The notes under the pieces are model-generated. The model was not told the DNA's origin, ran no database searches, and saw only the letters and a program-made list of their open reading frames with translations. Shown here in pieces: positions 55,867 to 64,000 of a DNA stretch of 64,000 bases (within the stretch, counting starts at the first letter, position 1; each line of letters begins with the position of its first letter). Location of the stretch: NCBI RefSeq assembly GCF_013410565.1, contig NZ_JACCFO010000001.1, positions 434,001 through 498,000 on the forward strand, read 5' to 3'. This DNA comes from Streptomonospora nanhaiensis (lineage in GTDB: Bacteria; Actinomycetota; Actinomycetes; Streptosporangiales; Streptosporangiaceae). A program made the translations under genes and the position numbers.

Positions 55867-56862
55867 TCAGGCGCCGTAGCGGTCGGCGGCGGCGCGCAGG
55901 TAGGCGGCGAGTTCGGCGCGCAGCTCGGCGGGTTCCAGGACCTCGATGTGGGGGCCGTAGGCGGCGAACTGGGACACCGCCACCGGCACCGACTCCACGA
56001 GCAGTTCGGCCTCGCACCAGCCGTCGGCGCCGGGGGAGCGGTCGTCGAGGCCGGCGGCGGTGATGGGGGAGGCCAGGGCGCGCACCAGCTCCACGCCGCG
56101 CTCGGTGAGGCGGACGCGGGTGCGCAGGGTGTGGCGGCTGCGCTCGAAGTCGGCCGACCACTCGCGCCACCGCCGCGCCAGGTCGAAGTCGGCGGGGCGC
56201 TCGAAGGAGTCGGCGCGCAGGGCGGCGGCGGTGAGGCGGGAGACGCGGAAGGTCCGCACGTCGGCCCGCGCGGCGGTGCGCGCGCCCGGGCGGGGGTGCA
56301 CCCGGGCCAGGAAGTACCAGCCGCCGCCCTTGAGGACCAGCCCCAGCGGGTCGACGGTGCGCTCCACGGCGGTGCCGTCGAAGCGGCGGTAGGCGATGTC
56401 GGCGGTGCGCTGGCGCCACACCCCGGCGGCGATGGTGGCCAGGTGCGGGGTGTCCTCGGCGGCGCGCCACCAGCCCACGGCGTCCAGGTGGAACCGCGAG
56501 CGCACGCGCTCGGCGCGTTCGCGCAGGTCGTCGGGCAGGGCGGCGAGCAGCTTGAGGTGGGCCACGGCCATCTCGGCGCCCAGTCCCAGCTCGGCGGCGG
56601 CCTGGGGGAGCCCGGCCAGGAACAGCGACTCGGCCTCGGCGCCGGTGAGGCCGGTCAGCCGGGTGCGGTAGCCCTCCAGCAGCCGGTAGCCGCCGCCGGT
56701 GCCGCGGTCGGCGTAGACGGGGATGCCGGCGCCGCTGAGCGCCTCGACGTCGCGGTAGACGGTGCGCGGGGAGACCTCCAGTTCGGCCGCGAGGTCGGCG
56801 GCCGTCATGCGCCCCCGGGTTTGCAGCAGCAGCACCAGCGAAAGCAGCCGACTCGCACGCAT
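55867..56862 (-). CDS. WYL-domain transcriptional regulator (DeoR-like HTH)
   Basis: A 331-residue protein. N-terminal HTH (RLLSLVLLLQTRGRMTAADL, then AAELEVSPRTVYRDVEALSG) followed by IPVYADRGTGGGYRLLEGYR. The WYL domain starts near 145 (RRFDGTAVERTVDPLGLVLK, GGWYFLARVHP), and a WCX C-terminal domain follows. WYL regulators sense nucleic acids or nucleotides and regulate stress or defence genes. No defence gene is adjacent. A -10-like CATACT sits 6 nt before ATG 56862, so the gene is probably leaderless. It may be cotranscribed with the MerR gene downstream. Confidence 0.9.
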   Translation of the reverse strand: MRASRLLSLVLLLQTRGRMTAADLAAELEVSPRTVYRDVEALSGAGIPVYADRGTGGGYRLLEGYRTRLTGLTGAEAESLFLAGLPQAAAELGLGAEMAVAHLKLLAALPDDLRERAERVRSRFHLDAVGWWRAAEDTPHLATIAAGVWRQRTADIAYRRFDGTAVERTVDPLGLVLKGGGWYFLARVHPRPGARTAARADVRTFRVSRLTAAALRADSFERPADFDLARRWREWSADFERSRHTLRTRVRLTERGVELVRALASPITAAGLDDRSPGADGWCEAELLVESVPVAVSQFAAYGPHIEVLEPAELRAELAAYLRAAADRYGA

Positions 56863-57067
56863 CTGCCCAGTATGAGGCCGGTCGGGGACCGCGCCGGCCG
56901 CGCGCCGTCGCCGCGGTCCAGGGCCGCGCCACCGGTTTCGACGGGTTTCGGCGGGGGCCGCCCGCGGCCCGTCTCCCCGGTGGCCGCCCGGCCCGGAGGC
57001 CGCCCCGGCGCCTGGTAGCTTTGTCGTGTCCGACTGCGGTGGCGCGCTCTTTGACAGGGGGACCAGA

Positions 57068-58105
57068 GTGAGGCGCCCGACCATTGTCGACATCGCCAAG
57101 GCCGCGGGGGTCTCCAAGGGGGCGGTGTCCTGCGCCCTCAACGGGCGCCCCGGGGTCTCCGAGGCCACTCGCGCGCGGATCCTCGGCATCGCCGCCGAAC
57201 TCGGGTGGGCGCCCAGCAGCGCCGCCCGCGCGCTGTCGGACGGCCGCGCCGGCGCCATCGGGCTGGTCATCGACCGCCCCGCGCTGATCCTGGGCGTCGA
57301 GACGTTCTTCATGCGCTTCATCGCCGGCATCCAGGAGGAGTTGGGCGACGGCCCCACGGCCCTGATGCTGCAGTCGGTGGAGGACACCGCCGCCGAGCTG
57401 ACCACCTACAAGCGCTGGTACGCGGAGCGCCGGGTCGACGGCGTCCTCATGGTCGACCTTCGGCGCGACGACCCCCGCGTGCGCGCCCTGCGCGAGACCG
57501 GCCTGCCCGCCGTGGTGGTGGGCGGCCCCGACCACACGCAGGGGCTGCCGTGCGTGTGGGCCGACGACGCCGGCGCGATGCGCGCGGCCGTGGACCACCT
57601 CGCGGCACTGGGCCACCGCCGCATCGGCCACATTGCCGGGCCCGAGGACCTGGTCCACACCGCCGAGCGCACCGAGTCGCTGCGCGCGGTCGCCCGCGAG
57701 CACGGGCTGGAGGTCCCGCGCGTGGTGCACACCGACTACACCGGCGAGGGCGGCGCGGAGGCGGCCCGCCGCCTGCTGGGGGAGCGGCCCCGGCCCACCG
57801 CGCTCATCTTCGACAACGACCTGATGGCGGTGGCCGGGCTGGGCGCCACCCAGGAGCTGGGGCTGTCGGTTCCGGCGGACGTGTCCATCGTGGCCTGGGA
57901 CGACTCCCCGCTGTGCGAGTCGGTGCGCCCGGGACTGACCGCCGTCCGCCGCGACCTCCCCGAGCACGGCCGCCTCGCGGCGTCACTGCTCCTGGAGGCC
58001 GTCGCCGGGGCGCCGCCCCGCCACGTCAGCACCAGCCCGCCCGCCCTGGTCGCACGCGCGAGCACGGCCGCGGGGCCGGCGGGACCGGTGTCCTCGCGGG
58101 CCTGA
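57068..58105 (+). CDS. LacI family transcriptional regulator (orphan)
   Basis: A 345-residue repressor. The N-terminal HTH is TIVDIAKAAGVSKGAVSCAL, with NGRPGVSEATRARILGIAAE. The ligand domain then has AIGLVIDRPALILGVETFFM, MVDLRRDDPRVRALRETGLP and GHRRIGHIAGPEDLVHTAER. The end is DVSIVAWDDSPLCESVRPGL. GTG at 57068 follows GGGGGACCAGA. No sugar transport or glycosidase gene is adjacent, and it is followed by a 2-kb gene-free region. It could act on distant sites such as the CelR-type box or the GH13 intergenic sites. Confidence 0.9.
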   Translation: MRRPTIVDIAKAAGVSKGAVSCALNGRPGVSEATRARILGIAAELGWAPSSAARALSDGRAGAIGLVIDRPALILGVETFFMRFIAGIQEELGDGPTALMLQSVEDTAAELTTYKRWYAERRVDGVLMVDLRRDDPRVRALRETGLPAVVVGGPDHTQGLPCVWADDAGAMRAAVDHLAALGHRRIGHIAGPEDLVHTAERTESLRAVAREHGLEVPRVVHTDYTGEGGAEAARRLLGERPRPTALIFDNDLMAVAGLGATQELGLSVPADVSIVAWDDSPLCESVRPGLTAVRRDLPEHGRLAASLLLEAVAGAPPRHVSTSPPALVARASTAAGPAGPVSSRA

Positions 58106-58698
58106 CGACCGCCGGGGGTTCCGGTGGGCGACAACCGGTGCCCGGAGAGGGGCCGGAAGTGCGTTGGCGGCACCAAGGGCGGCGGGGGTTCGGCTGCGCG
58201 GTCGGCGGGCGCGGTTCTGTGGTGCGGATGGCGGCGGGGGCGCCGACGGCGGCGGGGCCCGGGGTGGGCGACCACCGAGTACCGGGGCCGATGGCGGGGG
58301 TTGCGTCGGCGGCACCGAGGACCGCGCACGGCCGGGCCCGGCGGCACCGCACCCGGCGCGTGACCAAGGCCGCGACGGGAGCGGCGAGGGCGGCGTGGTG
58401 CTGCTGGGCGGACACCGGGACACGAGGCGTGGGGCCGGGGTTGCGTCGGGGGCGGCGAAGGCCCGTGAGGGCCGGGCGGAAACGGCGCCGGACTTTCCGC
58501 CCGTGCGAAACGCGCTTCCGCATTGCCGCGTCGGGGGCCGAAGGCGGGGCCGGTGGGACATTCACCGCATAACGGGCTTGCCGTCCCCGGTCTGCTCTCT
58601 GCGGCCGCCGCGTCCGCCGGCGAATCAGCATCGTGGGACGGGCTGGTGGAAGCGCATGTGCTATATGCGGGCAAAATGGGGCATTCTGCCCTCCAATT

Positions 58699-58713
58699 TC
58701 TCACATAGTGAGA
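58699..58713. promoter_or_regulatory. IclR/LtbR-like palindrome (copy B1)
   Basis: TCTCAC-ATA-GTGAGA, a perfect six-base-arm palindrome. Its core CACATAGTGAGA matches the reported Corynebacterium LtbR motif CA(T/C)ATAGTGxGA (from memory). LtbR/NdgR orthologues control leu genes, none of which is here. Confidence 0.55.
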
Positions 58714-58833
58714 CGGTGGGCCGTCGATTGCGGCGGGTTGGCGGTTTCGACCGTCCGTGCGGGCGGGAATCCACGATCGTCGCCTTGGCTGACGGACATA
58801 TGCGAATAAAGCAAACACGGAAACCGCCGGCTG

Positions 58834-58848
58834 TCTCGCATATTGAGA
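58834..58848. promoter_or_regulatory. IclR/LtbR-like palindrome (copy B2)
   Basis: TCTCGCATATTGAGA, 15 bp like copy B1 and 135 bp away from it. Arms TCTC/GAGA are perfect; the centre is degenerate. Confidence 0.45.
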
Positions 58849-59495
58849 TAAACGACGCTTTGTGGGCGGTGATAAGCCTTGTAGTGTATTCACAAAGCGG
58901 ACAAAGGTGGCATATGCGCCACCTGGGCGCGGTCGATACAGCAATTTCCGCGACCAGGGCCCCACGGGAGGCGGCTTTCGCCTGACCTGCGCACGGGCGG
59001 GCACATCGCAGGAAGCCGTGCTTTCCGCCGGTGCCCGCCCGCGATGCCCCTCCGCCGCCTCGTCGTGGCCCGCGCCCCTGCAGCGAGTGCCGTCACCGCA
59101 CCGCCGGGCTCAAGCCCGCCGGTTGGCGCTCCCGCCGTGGCCCCGGCCGTCCGCCGCTCTCGGTGCCGCCGTTGTCGCCCGGACCGCCGGGGCGGTGGCC
59201 GATGACCGCGCAGCCGCACTTCGGCGGTCCTTGGCGCCCCATTCGCACCCCGGCCGTCCGCATCGTCGATCGGTGACCGCGAGCGCGACCCCCGGTCGTG
59301 TCCGTCGCTGCGAATCCTGCCGGGCGTGCCCCTCCTTCCCCGCTCCCTCCCTCCTCTCTCCTCCCCGTGCTCGCCGTCCGTCGTCGCGTCTCTGCCGTGA
59401 GTTCGCCGCTGTGACATCGGGCTTTGCGGTTTCGGGGCAATTTCGGTCTGTTACCTCTTGGTGCCTGATGGCGATCGTGTTACATTCATCACGCA

Positions 59496-59509
59496 TGGGA
59501 GCGCTCCCA
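59496..59509. promoter_or_regulatory. CelR/CebR-type operator
   Basis: TGGGAGCGCTCCCA, a perfect 14-bp palindrome identical to the CebR/CelR box known from Streptomyces and Thermobifida, where cellobiose relieves repression of cellulase genes. A -10-like TTACAT lies at 59480-59485 just upstream. The first annotated gene downstream on the plus strand is the AA10 LPMO at 60148, a 640-bp leader away. Confidence 0.75.
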
Positions 59510-59564
59510 GCGAGCGCAGGTGGCAGTGGCACTCCGAGTTGGACCAACAGGAAGGACCGACACC

Positions 59565-59621
59565 GTGGCCCGACCCGCTCCTCGAAGCCGCGCGCGGACG
59601 CGCCCGCCCCTCCCGGCCTGA
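59565..59621 (+). CDS. Possible 18-codon leader ORF or truncated signal-peptide remnant
   Basis: GTG at 59565 is preceded by CAGGAAGGACCGACACC, a good ribosome-binding site (GGAAGGA). The frame encodes 18 residues rich in Arg and Pro (MARPAPRSRARTRPPLPA) and stops at TGA 59619-59621. Its position just after the CelR box and its Arg-rich start resemble a secreted-cellulase signal peptide. It is either a leader peptide or the stub of a lost gene. Confidence 0.35.
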   Translation: MARPAPRSRARTRPPLPA

Positions 59622-60147
59622 CCAGGGCCGACCGTGCATCGGGCCGAAGCCCCGGCCGGCTCCCCGCAGGGGCTGCCGCACCGGAAAGGCCCCTCGGGCG
59701 CCCCGGGCGTTCACCCCCAAAGCTCCCCGGCCGGCCTTTCGCGCCGGGCGGGCAGCCCCATCGGAGCGCCATCGGCGCGGCCTTCGGGCCCGCCCTCCCA
59801 CGTTTCCATCCCCCTGACCCCATGGCCACATCACCCCATCCCCATATCGCCCCTTCCCCCGCAACCGTGAGCGGCGCCGCACCCGGCGCGGCGGACGGCG
59901 GCACCCCATCCGGACGACGGCGGCCGCATCCGGCCACCGCCCTCCGGGCCGCCGGCGGACCGGGTCCGGGCGGGTCCCCTGCGCCCGGAAACGCCTGCGC
60001 CCGCCGTGCCCGAGGCGCGGCGTCCGCTCCCACGACCCTGGGGCCGGCCGCATACACATCACTGCGGCCTCGTGCGGCCGGTCCCAGGCCAAGTCCACCC
60101 CCGAACGGCGGCCCGCCCCGGTACCGCCCGGAAGGAGACCGAGACCC

Positions 60148-60834
60148 ATGCCCACCCCCACGCGCACCCGACGCGCCCTGACCGCGCTGGGCGCGGTCGC
60201 CGGCCTGACCGGCGCCCTCCTCGCCGCCGCGCCTGTCAGCGGCGCGCTCGCCCACGGCGGGTTCACCTACCCCGCGACCCGCACCTACGCCTGCTACGTC
60301 GACGGCATCGAGGGCGGCGTGGGCGGCGGCCTGAACCCGACCAACCCCGCCTGCGCCGACGCCCTGGCCGAGGGCGGCGACTACGCCTTCTACAACTGGT
60401 TCGGCAACCTGATCGGCAACGCGGCGGGCAACCACCGCGAGGTCGTGCCCGACGGCAAGCTGTGCGGCCCCACCGCCAACTTCGACGCCTTCACGGCCGC
60501 GCGCACCGACTGGCCCACCACCGAGCTGCCCTCCGGCGGCCGGGTGACGTTCCTGCACAACGCCTGGGCGCACCACCCCGGCACCTTCACCCAGTACGTC
60601 ACCAAGGACGGCTGGAACCCCGCCGAGCCGCTGGGCTGGGACGACCTGGAGCCCGTGCCGTTCGACGAGGTCACCGACCCGCCGATGCGCCAGGGCGGCG
60701 AGCAGGGCGCGGAGTACTACTGGGAGGTCCAGCTGCCCGAGAAGAGCGGCTACCACGTCATCTACTCGATCTGGGAGCGCTCCGACAGCCCCGAGGCGTT
60801 CTACAACTGCTCCGACGTGGTCTTCACCGGATAG
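60148..60834 (+). CDS. AA10 lytic polysaccharide monooxygenase, secreted
   Basis: A 228-residue secreted copper enzyme that oxidatively cleaves chitin or cellulose. The signal peptide ends at Ala35 and the mature protein begins His36-Gly, the N-terminal His of the copper brace. The second His is in NAWAHHPGTFTQYV. The family end motif WERSDSPEAFYNCSDVVF is complete. Cysteines in YACYVDG, NPACADA, DGKLCGP and YNCSDV can form disulfides. There is no carbohydrate-binding module. It resembles the single-domain Streptomyces AA10 proteins. ATG at 60148 follows CGGAAGGAGACCGAGACCC. The CelR/CebR box at 59496 is the best regulatory candidate. A 15-bp hairpin follows the gene. Confidence 0.92.
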   Translation: MPTPTRTRRALTALGAVAGLTGALLAAAPVSGALAHGGFTYPATRTYACYVDGIEGGVGGGLNPTNPACADALAEGGDYAFYNWFGNLIGNAAGNHREVVPDGKLCGPTANFDAFTAARTDWPTTELPSGGRVTFLHNAWAHHPGTFTQYVTKDGWNPAEPLGWDDLEPVPFDEVTDPPMRQGGEQGAEYYWEVQLPEKSGYHVIYSIWERSDSPEAFYNCSDVVFTG

Positions 60835-60866
60835 GGCGCTCCCCGGCCCCTTGGGGGCGCCCCCGC

Positions 60867-60903
60867 GACGAGGGGCGGGACGGCTGCGGTCCCGCCCCTC
60901 GTC
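60867..60903 (+). terminator. Terminator after the LPMO gene
   Basis: Perfect 15-bp stem GACGAGGGGCGGGAC (60867-60881) and GTCCCGCCCCTCGTC (60889-60903), 7-nt loop; located between two convergent genes. Confidence 0.8.
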
Positions 60904-60928
60904 CGCGCAGAAAACACCGCCCCGCCGC

Positions 60929-61978
60929 CTACCCCTTCCGCGGCGGGGCGGTGCTCTGCCGCACGACCAGGTTGGTGGCGAGGTCCAGCCGCAGGTTGGG
61001 CGGCTGCTGCCCGCGGCTGAGCAGCAGCGCGAGGCGGGTGGCCTCCTCGGCCATCTCCGTGAGCGGCTGGCGCACCGTGGTCAGCGGCGGCCCCACCCAC
61101 CGGGCCACCGGGAGGTCGTCGTAGCCGACCACGCTCAGGTCCTCGGGGATCCGCACGCCCAGCTCCCGCGCGGCCTCGTACAGGCCCATGGCCTGCAGGT
61201 CGCTGCCGGCGAAGATCGCCGTGGGCGGCTCGGGCGACAGCAGCAGGTCGCGGCCGTTGCCGTGGCCGCCCTCCACGTGGAAGTCGCCGGTGCGGATGAG
61301 GGAGGGGTCCACCGGCAGGCCGGCGGTGTCCAGCGCCGCGCGGTAGCCGTCGATGCGGGCGCGGCTGCACAGCACGTCGGCGGGGCCGCCGATCACGGCG
61401 ATGCGCTCGTGGCCCAGTTCGATGAGGTGGCGGGTGGCCACCAGGCCGCCGTTCCAGTTGGCGGAGCCGATGGAGGGCACGTCCTCGCCCGGGTCGCCCG
61501 TGGGGTCGACCACCACGAAGGGGATGCTGCGCGCGGCCAGCCGGGCGCGCTGCTCGGGGGCGAGGTCGGAGAAGACCAGGATCGCGGCCGTGGACTGGCG
61601 GCTGAGCACGGCGTCGACCCAGGCGTCGCCGGGGCGCTGCTCGCCGCCGGACTCCGAGAGCACGACGCTGAGCCCTTCGGCGCGGGCGATGCGCTCCACA
61701 CCGCGGATGACCTCGATCGCCCACGCGCTGTCCAGTTCGTGGAAGACCAGGTCGATGGTCGGGGCGCGCCCGGCGCCGGGGCCGCGCCGCCTGCGGTAGC
61801 CGTGGCGGTGGATCAGCTCCTCCACGCGCGCCCGGGTTTCGGGCGCGACGTCGGCTCGGCCGTTCAGGACCTTGGAGACCGTGGGCACCGATACGCCGGC
61901 CGCCTCCGCAATTTTCGAGATGGTGACGGGTTCGGTGCCGGTGGCGCCCGAGGGGACTGGTGCGGGTTGGGCTGTCAC
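60929..61978 (-). CDS. LacI family regulator of the adjacent sugar importer
   Basis: A 349-residue LacI repressor. The HTH TISKIAEAAGVSVPTVSKVL ends with NGRADVAPETRARVEELIHR; the hinge follows. The ligand-binding domain has TIDLVFHELDSAWAIEVIRG, VLVFSDLAPEQ-type strand (AILVFSDLAPEQRARLAARS) and LSVVGYDDLPVARWVGPPLT. The first codon is GTG at 61978, with TAAAAT (61987-61992) 8 nt upstream, so it is probably leaderless. It is divergent from the importer at 62130 and should control it through sites in the 150-bp gap. The sugar is unknown. Confidence 0.9.
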   Translation of the reverse strand: MTAQPAPVPSGATGTEPVTISKIAEAAGVSVPTVSKVLNGRADVAPETRARVEELIHRHGYRRRRGPGAGRAPTIDLVFHELDSAWAIEVIRGVERIARAEGLSVVLSESGGEQRPGDAWVDAVLSRQSTAAILVFSDLAPEQRARLAARSIPFVVVDPTGDPGEDVPSIGSANWNGGLVATRHLIELGHERIAVIGGPADVLCSRARIDGYRAALDTAGLPVDPSLIRTGDFHVEGGHGNGRDLLLSPEPPTAIFAGSDLQAMGLYEAARELGVRIPEDLSVVGYDDLPVARWVGPPLTTVRQPLTEMAEEATRLALLLSRGQQPPNLRLDLATNLVVRQSTAPPRKG

Positions 61979-61986
61979 AAGCCCGC

Positions 61987-62122
61987 ATTTTACTGGGAGT
62001 CCGCGCGCCGTCCGCAGCGGGGAGGGTGACGAAGTTCTCGTGGAGTATTGACGGTGTTTGTGGCAGCGCCGTAAATTCTGGCAGCACGCATTGCGATAAC
62101 TTGTCCGATAGTTTCGATAGGA
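61987..62122. promoter_or_regulatory. Divergent LacI / sugar importer promoters and operators
   Basis: Minus strand: -10 TAAAAT (61987-61992) for the LacI gene. Plus strand: TTGACG (62048-62053), 18 bp, TAAATT (62072-62077) for the importer. Downstream, 62091-62122 has three CGATA repeats and the imperfect palindrome CGATAGTTTCG, similar to LacI operators of xylan/glucan regulators. TGGCAGC is repeated at 62061 and 62079. The sites overlap the start of the importer transcript. Confidence 0.5.
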
Positions 62123-62129
62123 CGTGGCC

Positions 62130-63416
62130 ATGACACCCCCCCAACGGACGGGCACCGCCGCCGCGCTCGCGCTGCTCCTGATGACCGCCACAGCCTGCGG
62201 AGGCTCCGGGTCCGGATCCGACTCGGGCGATGGCGAACTGAACGTGATGATGTACCAGGACACCCTGGCGGTCGTGCAGCACAACGCCGCCGAGCGATAC
62301 AACGAGGGCGCCGACGTCCGGGCGGTGATCGACGAGGTCCCCGGCGACGGCTACGACGACAAGCTCCGCACGGTCATGGGATCGGGTGAGGCCCCCGACG
62401 TCTTCTTCAACTGGGGCGGCGGCAGCATCGAGCCCTACGTCGAGCAGGACATGCTGCTCTCCCTCGACGACGCCCTGGAGCAGAACCCCGAGATGGAGGA
62501 GGCGTTCATCCCCTCCGTCCTGGACGCGGGCAAGATCGACGGCGTGCAGTACGGCATCCCGCTGCGCGGCACCCAGCCGGTCATGCTGTTCTACAACGAG
62601 CAGGTCTTCGAGGAGGCCGGCGTCGAGCCGCCCGAGACCTGGGACGACCTGCTCAGCCTCATCGACACCTTCAACGAGGAGGGGATCACGCCCTTCGCGC
62701 TGGCCGGCAACACCACCTGGACCCAGCAGATGTGGCTGCAGTACCTGGTGGACCGCCGCGGCGGCCACGAGGTGTTCCAGCGCATCCAGGGGGGCGACTT
62801 CGAGGGCTGGCGCGACCCGGCCGTCCTCTGGGCGGCCGAGACCGTCCAGGACCTGGTCGACCGCGGCGCCTTCGGCGACAACTTCGCCTCGGTGAGCTAC
62901 ACCGAGGGCGGCGCCTCGGCGCTGCTGGCCGAGGGCCGCGCGGCCATGCACCTCATGGGGTCCTGGGAGTACTCCACGCAGCTGGCCGAGGCGCCGGAGT
63001 TCGCCGAGGAGCACCTGGGCTACACCACCTTCCCCGAGGTCCCCGGCGGCGAGGGCGACCCCGCGGCCGTGGTCGGCAACCCCACCAACTACTTCTCGGT
63101 GACCACCGAGGCCGACTCCGCCGCCGCGGTCGACTTCCTCAAGCAGACCTACACCCAGGAGTACGTCGCCGACATGGTCGAGAACGGCGAGGTGCCGGTG
63201 ACCACCAACGCCGAGGAGCTGCTCGACAACAGCCCCAACCCGGAGTTCGCGCGCTACCAGTACGAACTGGTGCAGGAGGCCCCCACCTTCCAGCTCTCCT
63301 GGGACCAGGCCCTGCCCCGCACCGCCGCCGAACCGGTCCTGACCGAGATCGACCGGCTGTTCAACGGGCAGACCACGCCCGAGGAGTTCGTCGACGCCCT
63401 GGCGGCGCTGCAGTGA
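62130..63416 (+). CDS. Sugar ABC transporter substrate-binding lipoprotein
   Basis: A 428-residue extracellular receptor of the MalE type. The lipobox LALLLMTATACGG puts Cys at 23. Family motifs include PDVFFNWGGGSIEPYVEQDM, GIPLRGTQPVMLFYNEQVFE and ALAGNTTWTQQMWLQYLVDR, then AMHLMGSWEYSTQLAEAP. ATG at 62130 is preceded by AGGACGTGGCC. The stop overlaps the permease start in GTGA. Its ligand may be an oligosaccharide from chitin or cellulose degradation, given the neighbouring LPMO; this is inference. No ATPase is encoded in the visible part. Confidence 0.9.
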   Translation: MTPPQRTGTAAALALLLMTATACGGSGSGSDSGDGELNVMMYQDTLAVVQHNAAERYNEGADVRAVIDEVPGDGYDDKLRTVMGSGEAPDVFFNWGGGSIEPYVEQDMLLSLDDALEQNPEMEEAFIPSVLDAGKIDGVQYGIPLRGTQPVMLFYNEQVFEEAGVEPPETWDDLLSLIDTFNEEGITPFALAGNTTWTQQMWLQYLVDRRGGHEVFQRIQGGDFEGWRDPAVLWAAETVQDLVDRGAFGDNFASVSYTEGGASALLAEGRAAMHLMGSWEYSTQLAEAPEFAEEHLGYTTFPEVPGGEGDPAAVVGNPTNYFSVTTEADSAAAVDFLKQTYTQEYVADMVENGEVPVTTNAEELLDNSPNPEFARYQYELVQEAPTFQLSWDQALPRTAAEPVLTEIDRLFNGQTTPEEFVDALAALQ

Positions 63417-64000
63417 GCGTGCTCTCGCCCAGCCGCGACGGCCGCCGGCCCACCGCGGTCCCCTCGGCGCGCACCGCCCCCTCGGGGCGGGCGCGCCGGG
63501 CGGGGCCGCGTGTGGGCCGTCCCGGCGCCTGGTGGGCGCTGCCCGCCCTGGCCTTCTTCGCGGCCTTCGCCATCCTGCCCATGGGCCTGGTCGTCTACCT
63601 GTCCTTCACCGAGTGGGGCGGTCTGGGCGACCCCCGCTTCATCGGCACGGACAACTGGACCCGCCTGGTCGGCGACCCCGCCATGCACCGCGCGGTCGTG
63701 CTCACCCTCGTCCTCAGCGTCAGCAGCTGGGCCGTGCAGACCCCCATCGCCCTGCTGCTGGGGGTCTGGGCGGCCGGGCGCCAGCGCAACCGCGCGATCC
63801 TCTCCGCCGTGTTCTTCGTGCCGCTGCTGCTGTCCTCGGCCGCCGTCGCCATCATCTGGCGGGCGCTGCTGGACCCCAACTTCGGCCCGCTGGCCCAGAT
63901 CGGCCCGCTGATCGGCATGCCCGGACTGGACCTGCTCAGCGACGGCGCGGCCGCCTTCGGCGTGATCGTGTTCGTCACCGCCTGGCAGTTCATCCCGCTG
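63413..64000 (+). CDS. Sugar ABC transporter permease (MalF-like), 3' end outside window
   Basis: The visible 196 residues of a permease. A basic N-terminus of about 37 residues precedes a first helix (LPALAFFAAFAILPMGLVVY), then LTLVLSVSSWAVQTPIALLL and FVPLLLSSAAVAIIWRALLD. GTG at 63413 overlaps the receptor stop in GTGA, so translation is coupled. The window ends before the EAA loop. A second permease is expected just beyond it. Confidence 0.88.
   Translation, partial: MSVLSPSRDGRRPTAVPSARTAPSGRARRAGPRVGRPGAWWALPALAFFAAFAILPMGLVVYLSFTEWGGLGDPRFIGTDNWTRLVGDPAMHRAVVLTLVLSVSSWAVQTPIALLLGVWAAGRQRNRAILSAVFFVPLLLSSAAVAIIWRALLDPNFGPLAQIGPLIGMPGLDLLSDGAAAFGVIVFVTAWQFIPL

Larger units (their letters stand above)
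58106..60147. other. 2-kb gene-free region upstream of the LPMO gene
   Basis: I find no supportable gene on either strand; some frames stay open only because of the GC content. Layout: 58106-58600 GC-rich low-complexity DNA rich in GCGGCACC/GGGGTTGCGTC variants; 58600-58985 an AT-richer stretch with two IclR-like palindromes. A 7-bp inverted repeat AGGTGGC/GCCACCT lies at 58905-58924. 59000-59450 is again GC-rich. A promoter-like patch with a CelR/CebR operator occurs at 59480-59520, then an 18-codon frame at 59565-59621. 59630-60140 is an unassigned GC-rich leader to the LPMO gene. Confidence 0.5.

Noticed and set aside
58164-58985. 273-codon plus-strand frame through the AT-richer stretch
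   Set aside because: It crosses both IclR-like palindromes, uses codons unlike neighbours and has no ribosome-binding site or motif; treated as non-coding.
58862-60181. 439-codon plus-strand frame over the CelR box
   Set aside because: Pro/Ala/Arg-rich, runs over an operator and into the LPMO start in another frame; no homologous motif.

Overview
This is a high-GC actinomycete chromosome segment. Gene content (ANTAR and SigB/F-type regulators, a DUF574-type methyltransferase, secreted chitinase and LPMO, a CelR/CebR-type palindrome) and several apparently leaderless starts suggest Nocardiopsaceae or a relative such as Nocardiopsis, Streptomonospora or Thermobifida. The exact genus cannot be fixed from this sequence. 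I recognise no tRNA, rRNA, CRISPR array, IS element or prophage. The window cuts a chitinase gene at the left edge and a sugar-permease gene at the right edge.

Left part (1-18.3 kb): a secreted GH18 chitinase (CBM2-FnIII-GH18) and an alpha/beta hydrolase. Then come small stress or metal proteins (DUF3140, a 16-Cys four-helix copper-binding protein, a ChaB/Rho-N protein), an orphan GT9 heptosyltransferase-like enzyme, a CBS-pair protein and cytochrome c oxidase subunit I. An alpha-glucosidase diverges from a sugar ABC importer (lipoprotein plus two permeases). A DUF574-type methyltransferase, a small DUF8129-like protein and a ClpC-like AAA+ unfoldase follow.

Centre (18.6-32.7 kb): the most distinctive region is a translationally coupled operon. 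It encodes a carbamoyltransferase, a GT2-HAD(GmhB) fusion, a GT9, two GT4-type glycosyltransferases, GmhA and a two-domain HldE, followed by an SDR and a UXS-like epimerase. After a convergent SigB/F-family sigma gene come two more coupled GT2 genes. Together they can make a nucleotide-activated heptose and transfer it, with carbamoylation, to an unknown acceptor. This is notable in a Gram-positive without lipopolysaccharide. HldD is not seen here.

Right part (32.7-64 kb): a GAF-ANTAR regulator, a complete branched-chain-amino-acid-type ABC importer (livKMHFG order on the minus strand) and a 950-residue LAL-type LuxR regulator. A gene-poor island carries a LexA-type box ahead of a BNR-repeat/MoaD-like pair. 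Next are a membrane protein, a P450 diverging from a TetR regulator, a DDN-like reductase, a Nudix hydrolase, a Ser/Thr kinase with a multi-span C-terminus, a degenerate PduO-like protein and a BCCT transporter. MerR, WYL and LacI regulators follow. A 2-kb gene-free stretch contains a perfect CelR/CebR operator and two IclR/LtbR-like palindromes, then an AA10 LPMO. The window ends with a LacI repressor divergent from a second sugar ABC importer.

Carbohydrate use is the recurring theme: chitinase, LPMO, alpha-glucosidase, two sugar importers, two LacI regulators and a CelR box. Starts were chosen by ribosome-binding sites, coupling with the upstream stop, or a -10 box placed for leaderless transcription. 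Functions rest on motifs read by eye; no database search was run.
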